From: Penium margaritaceum
Taxonomy: Eukaryota; Streptophyta; Zygnematophyceae; Desmidiales; Peniaceae
Assembly (NCBI GenBank): GCA_023375785.1
Contig: SZWC01025173.1
Coordinates: 7,935 to 35,564, forward strand
Direction of reading: 5' to 3'
Length of the DNA: 27,630 nt
Positions within the stretch are counted from its first letter, which is position 1. Each line of letters starts with the position of its first letter. The position numbers were made by a program, and so were the translations under genes. A model generated the notes under the pieces. The model did no database searches. It had not been told where the DNA came from and worked only from the letters and a program-made list of their open reading frames with translations. Of this stretch, positions 24,056 to 27,630 are shown in pieces.

Positions 24056-25087
24056 GTCGCTCAACATGGATCGTACCATGTTAAGGATTGTGCGATTCAC
24101 TCTCTCTGTGACGCCATTCTGTTGTGGGGAGTGTGGAGTTGTTTTCTGCCACTCAATCCCCTTGCTCTTGATCCACCCAAGGCATCCCGCATATTCACCG
24201 CTATTGTCACTCCGGAACGCCTTCACCTTCAACTCTGTTTGCCGCTCCACATCAACCACAAACTCTTGCATGCACGCAAGGACCTCACTCTTCCGCTTCA
24301 CTGGGTAGAGGTAGAGTTTCCGGCTGTGGTCATCGATGAAGGTGAGGAAGAAGCGAGCTCCGCCGATGGAGCTCTCAAGCAGTCCACACACATCTATGCG
24401 TACCACGGCCAGTTTTGCCGATGCAGGCATCCCCTTGGCGACAAACGGCTGCCGAGTTGATTTTCCAATGATGCATGGCTCACACGCGGTCTCCTTCGTT
24501 CCATCAAGGCCGCTCATTTGGAGACCCCGCACCACTTCCCTCTTTGCCATCTCCTTCACTGTCCATGGAGAAATGTGGCAGAGTCGGCGGTGCCATAGGT
24601 CCAGGTCTCCTCCGTCCTTCGTTGCAAGATTGGCGGCGTTGGACCCCACCCGGCTGCTGAGGATCTTCGCGCGTAGCAGGTACAATTCCTCCTCCCTCTT
24701 GGCACGCGCAATCACCTCACCTTTGCCCTCTTTGCGGATGAAGGCCTCCTTCTTTGTGAAGAGAACCTCAAGTCCCTTGTCGGTAAGGCGGCTGACGGAG
24801 AGCAGGTTTGCCCCAAAGTTGGGCATGTGCAGCACATCGTAGATTGTGCTCGTGACAGGTTTGCCATCCACACTTGACTCAAATCGGACGTTACCCTTAC
24901 CGGCGGCCACCTCTGTTTTTCCATTGGCCACTGTCATGCGTCTCTCCGAGCCGCCGTAGGTGACAAATGCCTCCCTGTTGCATTGCGTGTAGCGGCCTGA
25001 TCCGGAGTCGATGACAGCAACTCCCGGATCCTCCAAGTTGGTGGAGTTGTAAGCCATAAGGGTGTGCTCATCTTTCTTCCCGCCCCG
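24056..25087 (-). pseudogene. copia Pol fragment: protease and integrase, truncated before RT
   Basis: The frame continues from Gag after the TAG at 25088-25090. Residues are counted from the ATG at 25057. VIDSG with Asp17 is the aspartic protease motif, here followed by Ser rather than the usual Ala or Cys. LWHRRLCHIS (His156, His161) with CEPC (Cys192, Cys195) is the HHCC zinc site of the pre-integrase domain. Catalytic acids of the integrase core are Asp222 (IDVCG), Asp284 (RSDNSGEY) and Glu318 (NGVTER). By my count Asp284 and Glu318 are separated by 33 residues where copia integrases usually have 35, so a two-residue loss after EYAG is likely. Coding identity ends at Asp334 (24056), where the 3' LTR remnant starts. 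The integrase C-terminus, RT and RNase H are absent. The motifs are clear but the product would be inactive as a polyprotein. Confidence 0.93.
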
Positions 25088-25114
25088 CTACGACCGATCT
25101 GTTTTCTTCTTGGG

Positions 25115-25156
25115 ACAGTTGCGCACGTAGTGGCCCTCCTTGCCGTAGTTAAAGCA
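25115..25156 (-). other. Mutated CCHC zinc knuckle of Gag
   Basis: In the gag-pol frame, between the two in-frame stops, the residues CFNYGKEGHYVRNC have the spacing C-x2-C-x4-H-x4-C of retroviral-type nucleocapsid knuckles. The second cysteine is replaced by tyrosine (codon TAC at 25147-25145). Cys to Tyr needs a single G-to-A change in TGC. The knuckle normally binds the element's RNA during packaging; this copy would not coordinate zinc properly. Confidence 0.85.
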
Positions 25157-25186
25157 CTCCCCCTTCTTGTCACCTTTCTTAGTGCC

Positions 25187-25861
25187 CTATTTGGCACCCT
25201 TCCACTTGTCGCCTCGGCCTCCACTTTGAGGATGAACTGTGTAAGCTGAAGTCGATGCCGCTGCACTCTCTCGACTGCCACGTCGCATCCACTCATTGCG
25301 CACGTACTCAGCAACCTTCGGGTACTTCAGCTCGCTGGAAGGCCACCCACCTAGGACTGTGATCATAGGACTCCAACTGTCCGGCAAGGCCTTAAGGAGG
25401 ATCATAGTTTGGAACTGAGATTCGACCTCCCAACCCGTGGCCACGCACTCCGCTGCAAGGGACTCAAACTGCTGCATGATCTCCATGATGTTGTCGCCTT
25501 CGTTGGCTCGGAGGGTGACGAGCCGTTTGAAGATGAAGAGCTGATTGGCAAGGTTGCTTGTCTGATAGATGGAGCAGAGTTTTGACCATGCTTCCGCAGC
25601 CAGGGTGCATCCTTGGATGTGCCCAAGTTGTGGTGGGCATAACGCGGACTCAAGGAGCGCCAATGCCTTTTTTTTGCGCTTCTTGTATGCCACCTTCACC
25701 TCAGCCATTGCAGTCTCTGGTGGAGCAGTCTCATCACCTTTTACGAGCTCAAGCAGTCCCTTGTCGTCAAGGAAGACCTCAAACTGCCACCTCCACAAGG
25801 CAAATCCTGTCCCATCAAACTTAAGGACAGCGCGGCTGCTCTCTTGCTCGTTGGTTGCCAT
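25187..25861 (-). pseudogene. copia Gag (DUF4219/UBN2-type), ends at premature TAG
   Basis: The ATG at 25861 opens 224 codons ending in TAG at 25187-25189. I prefer this start over an upstream TTG at 25888 because the MATNEQ start is directly followed by the conserved N-terminal block. Residues 13-41 (LKFDGTGFALWRWQFEVFLD and onward) match the N-terminal DUF4219-like part of plant copia Gag. Residues 59-170 (AYKKRKKKALALLESAL, AWSKLCSIYQ, LVTLRANEGDNIMEIMQQFE, ILLKALPDSW) match the UBN2 gag-polypeptide domain. A Ser/Gly-rich basic linker follows. Gag forms the virus-like particle in the cytoplasm. The TAG is in frame with the downstream knuckle, protease and integrase, and a second TAG lies at 25088-25090, so an originally continuous gag-pol frame has decayed. 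Family assignment is by motif memory, not by search. Confidence 0.9.
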
Positions 25862-25929
25862 GTCTTGTTGTTGGAAGCGTGAAATCAAGCTGGCTTTGAA
25901 CCCCTTAGAGGCGTGGGCCCATAACCCTT
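25862..25929 (-). other. Retrotransposon leader with weak primer-binding-site candidate
   Basis: The 68 nt between the 5' LTR end and the Gag ATG should hold the primer binding site. No perfect TGGTATCAGAGC-type site follows the LTR directly. The best resemblance is GGGGTTCAAAGCC on the minus strand (25904-25892), matching 10 of 13 positions of an initiator-Met-type site but lying 25 nt inside. TGGGCCCACGCC nearer the LTR also begins with TGG but matches no tRNA end I recognise. Neither is convincing. Confidence 0.35.
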
Positions 25930-26150
25930 TGTTAGCCTAAGGGTGAGTGTGCACCCTGGAGGGTCCCTAGCAGTGGCTCTTTCACACCACCAACTGTTTT
26001 TGGAGAGACTGAAACTGTGGAGGCAACTGGTTCCAAGGATGGCAAAATCTGATCAGAGATTGAGGCAATAGTTTTGGCCTCAAATGACTGGGAATGAACA
26101 CTTGATCAAGGCTCCCAAGCAGTGGAATTTTGTATCCACTGTGCTAAGCT

Positions 26151-26418
26151 TTCCAGAACACCAAAGCATGCCAGATTTGGAGCTTCCTAGCAGATTATAT
26201 GGCTTCTAGAGTGCTCCTTGGTAGGCTGTCCTTTTCCCACCTAGGAAGGCATCCCTTCCCTCCTCTAGAAGCTTCTGCCCCTTCCTAGATTCCTCAGCTT
26301 GCTTTAAGTAGGAGGGAAGGTGTCCAGAAGACCAAGACACCTCTACATGCCTTGTAGGACAAGTCACCCCTTCTAGAAGGTGTGCCACCTTCGTGGACCC
26401 TCACCTGGCCTTCTAGAA
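26151..26418. promoter_or_regulatory. Cluster of heat-shock-element-like palindromes in the LTR
   Basis: Perfect two-block elements of the nTTCnnGAAn or nGAAnnTTCn type are TTCCAGAA (26151-26158), GAAGCTTC (26268-26275), TTCTAGAA (26371-26378) and TTCTAGAA (26411-26418). The GAAGCTTC site is preceded by CTCTA, one mismatch from a three-block element. Each pattern is expected about once per 4 kb of random sequence. Heat-shock factor binds such arrays in known heat-activated plant copia LTRs such as ONSEN. Activity here is inference. Confidence 0.45.
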
Positions 26419-26494
26419 ACTTAAAGAGGAACTCTAGAGGTTGAGCTAGTTTCCTGGCATCTATTTTCCACCTCCCTTGAGGCAGGGCAGAATT

Positions 26495-26566
26495 TCATCT
26501 TGTGGGACTTGAACCCGGACCCCTGCCTCTAGAGGTGGACACCATTAACCACTAAGCCACTAAGGC
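26495..26566 (-). other. tRNA-derived (SINE-head-like) segment with Pol III A and B boxes
   Basis: On the minus strand TGGCTTAGTGG (26559-26549) fits the A-box consensus TRGCNNAGYGG at every position. GGTTCAAGTCC (26515-26505) fits the B-box consensus GGTTCRANNCC. They are 33 nt apart, a normal tRNA spacing, and a tRNA 5' end would fall at 26566 (GCCTTAG). It is not a functional tRNA: the acceptor arms pair at only 2-3 of 7 positions, the T stem at 3 of 5, and the anticodon region is a CCTCTAGAGG palindrome. No T-run terminator follows closely on the minus strand. It could be a SINE head captured by the LTR or an inserted tRNA relic. Confidence 0.65.
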
Positions 26567-26628
26567 TTGTCTTTTTTGTGTTCCTTTTTGGAGTCACTCC
26601 TGCCATAGTGAGGAGCATCATTCTTACA

Positions 26629-26633
26629 CAACC
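26629..26633. repeat. Target-site duplication CAACC, right copy
   Basis: This is the partner of 23610-23614. The satellite resumes in register directly after it (CAACTTC from 26634). Confidence 0.75.
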
Positions 26634-27630
26634 CAACTTCTAACTCAACTTCCAACCCAACTTCGAGCCCAACTTCCAAACCAACTTCCAACCCTACTAC
26701 CAACCCAACTTCCGGCCCATTTTCCAACCCAACTTCCAACCCAACTTTCATGCCAACTTTGAACCCAACTTTGAACCCAACTTCCAACCCAACTTCCAAC
26801 CGAACTTCCAACTCAACTTCCGACCCAACTTCCAACCGAACTTGCAAAATTCCAACCCCGCATCCAACCCAGCTTCCAACCCAACTTCTACCCAACATCC
26901 AACCCAACTTCCGGCCCAACTTCCAACCCAACTTCCAACCCAAATTCATACCCAACTTCCAACCCAACTTCCAACCCAACTTCCAACCCAGCATCCAATC
27001 TAGCTTCGAACCCAACTTTCAACCCAACTTCCAACCCAACATCCAACCCAACTTCCAACCCAACTTCCAACCCAACCTTCATCCCAACTTTCAACCAAAC
27101 TTCCAACCCAACTTCAAAACCCAACATCCATCACAACTCTAAACCCAACTTCCATCCCAACTTCCATCCCAACGTTCAACCCAACTTCCAACTTAACTTT
27201 CAACCAAACTTCCAGCACAACTTCCAACCCAACTTCCAACTCAACGTCCAGCCCAACTTCCAACCCAGCTTCCAACCCAACTTCCAGCCCAACGTCCAGC
27301 CCAACTTCCAACCCAGATTTAAACCCAGCTTTCAACCCAACTTCCAACCCAACTTCCAACCCAACTTCCACCACAACTTCCAACCCAACTTCCAACCCAA
27401 CTTCCAACCCAACTTCCAACCCAACTTCCAACCCAACTTCCAGCACAACTTCCAACCCAACTTCCAACTCAACGTCCAGCCCAACTTCCAACCCAGCTTT
27501 CATCCCAGCTTTCAACCCAACTTCCAACCCAACTTCCAACCCAACTTCCAACCCAACTTCCAACCCAACTTCCAACCCAACTTCCAACCCAACTTCCAAC
27601 CCAACTTCCAACCCAACTTCCAACCCAACT
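26634..27630 (+). repeat. 12-bp satellite array, right block
   Basis: Same monomer and same orientation as the main block, running off the window end. Variant strings tie it to the left array: TTTGAACCCAACTTTGAA near 26758 with CCCCGCATCCAACCCAGC near 26856 resembles 16.39-16.45 kb and 21.74-21.80 kb, and AGATTTAAACCCAGC at 27315 matches 22201. The last 110 bp are essentially perfect consensus monomers. No gene is seen. Confidence 0.95.
27212..27500 (+). repeat. Local duplication with 228-bp offset
   Basis: A segment of about 55-60 bp starting CCAGCACAACTTCC at 27212 recurs at 27440, an offset of 228 bp (19 monomers). Both copies contain CAACTCAACGTCCAGCC and then CCCAGCTT. The intervening satellite includes the AGATTTAAACC landmark. 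Confidence 0.75.

Larger units (their letters stand above)
23615..26628 (-). mobile_element. Defective Ty1/copia LTR retrotransposon nested in the satellite
   Basis: This 3,014-bp element reads on the minus strand in the order 5' LTR (25930-26628), leader, Gag, zinc knuckle, protease, integrase, truncated 3' LTR (23615-24055). Protease followed by integrase is the copia domain order (established for Ty1/copia). Reverse transcriptase, RNase H, the polypurine tract and the first ~258 bp of the 3' LTR are missing, all removed by one apparent deletion between 24055 and 24056. Two in-frame TAG codons break the frame as well. Outer ends are TGTAAGAATG on the minus strand at 26628 and, for the intact 5' LTR, GGCTAACA at 25930, giving TGT...ACA termini. 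The element cannot move on its own. It could only have been mobilised in trans before the deletion. Confidence 0.93.
25930..26628 (-). repeat. 5' LTR (699 bp)
   Basis: Read on the minus strand, this LTR starts TGTAAGAATG at 26628 and ends GGCTAACA at 25930, giving TGT...ACA termini. Its downstream 441 bp (26370-25930) are duplicated as the 3' LTR remnant. Its upstream 258 bp (26628-26371) are unique in the window, so their LTR membership rests on the termini and the restored target site rather than on a second copy. It carries a tRNA-derived segment near its start and four heat-shock-element-like palindromes. No clear TATA box or polyadenylation signal was identified; CTTTAAG near 26422 is the nearest AT-rich candidate. 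Confidence 0.85.

Noticed and set aside
23984..24842. Plus-strand reading frames over the retrotransposon
   Set aside because: They are antisense shadows of the integrase and protease coding sequence on the minus strand and show no recognisable domain.
25558..25940. Plus-strand reading frames antisense to Gag
   Set aside because: The minus-strand frame has clear Gag motifs; the plus-strand products have none.
26206..26388. Small minus-strand coding frame of 60 codons
   Set aside because: It lies wholly within LTR sequence. Its counterpart in the 3' LTR is read as the meaningless tail of the truncated integrase.
26495..26566. Functional tRNA gene
   Set aside because: The A and B boxes are perfect, but acceptor and T stems do not pair and no anticodon stem-loop forms.
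1..27630. A previously undescribed multi-gene system
   Set aside because: Apart from the dead copia element there is no second gene, operon or RNA gene to support one. The novelty here lies in satellite composition and architecture, not in a gene system.

Overview
The window is almost entirely a tandem satellite array interrupted by one defective LTR retrotransposon. No intact host gene is visible. The array is built from a 12-bp monomer (AACCCAACTTCC on the + strand, GGAAGTTGGGTT on the - strand) and fills 1-23614 and 26634-27630. It runs off both ends of the window and never switches orientation. The monomer contains no G on the + strand, so nearly every cytosine of about 24.6 kb lies on one strand. 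It has no stop codon in any of the six frames, which is why the array carries very long but meaningless open frames (Asn-Pro-Thr-Ser, Pro-Asn-Phe-Gln and Thr-Gln-Leu-Pro repeats on +; Glu-Val-Gly-Leu, Lys-Leu-Gly-Trp and Gly-Ser-Trp-Val repeats on -).

The array is not uniform. Variant monomers recur in the same order and mark nested higher-order repeats. These are a 1.2-1.8 kb family at 69-4190, a 132-bp tandem duplication near 5.8 kb, two consecutive 108-bp duplications at 7395-7856, a block repeating at about 1.4 kb between 8.4 and 11.0 kb, a perfectly homogeneous 60-bp unit repeated eight times at 11752-12259, and a large segment of about 5.2 kb present twice (about 12.4-17.6 kb and 17.6-22.4 kb). 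Short repeats with offsets of 167 and 168 bp lie inside the first large copy. Almost all offsets are multiples of 12 bp or within 1-2 bp of one, as expected for unequal exchange or slippage in register.

At 23615-26628 a Ty1/copia-type LTR retrotransposon lies in minus orientation. It has a 699-bp 5' LTR (25930-26628), a short leader, and a gag-pol frame (25861 down to 24056) with the copia Gag domain, a zinc knuckle, an aspartic protease motif, the HHCC pre-integrase zinc site and an integrase core. It then ends abruptly inside a 441-bp remnant of the 3' LTR (23615-24055). Reverse transcriptase and RNase H are deleted. Two in-frame TAG stops and a Cys-to-Tyr change in the zinc knuckle confirm that it is dead. 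A 5-bp CAACC duplication flanks it, and removing the element with one copy restores a perfect satellite register, so it inserted into the pre-existing array. The unique upstream part of the 5' LTR carries a tRNA-derived segment with perfect RNA polymerase III A and B boxes, and the LTR holds a cluster of heat-shock-element-like palindromes.

The domain order of the copia element (protease, then integrase, with a plant-type Gag) and its nesting in a large satellite suggest a eukaryotic, probably land-plant, heterochromatic region such as a pericentromere or knob. This is inference; the species cannot be named from the sequence. The points most worth follow-up are the one-strand cytosine satellite without CG or CHG sites, its nested higher-order structure, the eight identical 60-bp units, and the unusual regulatory content of the LTR.
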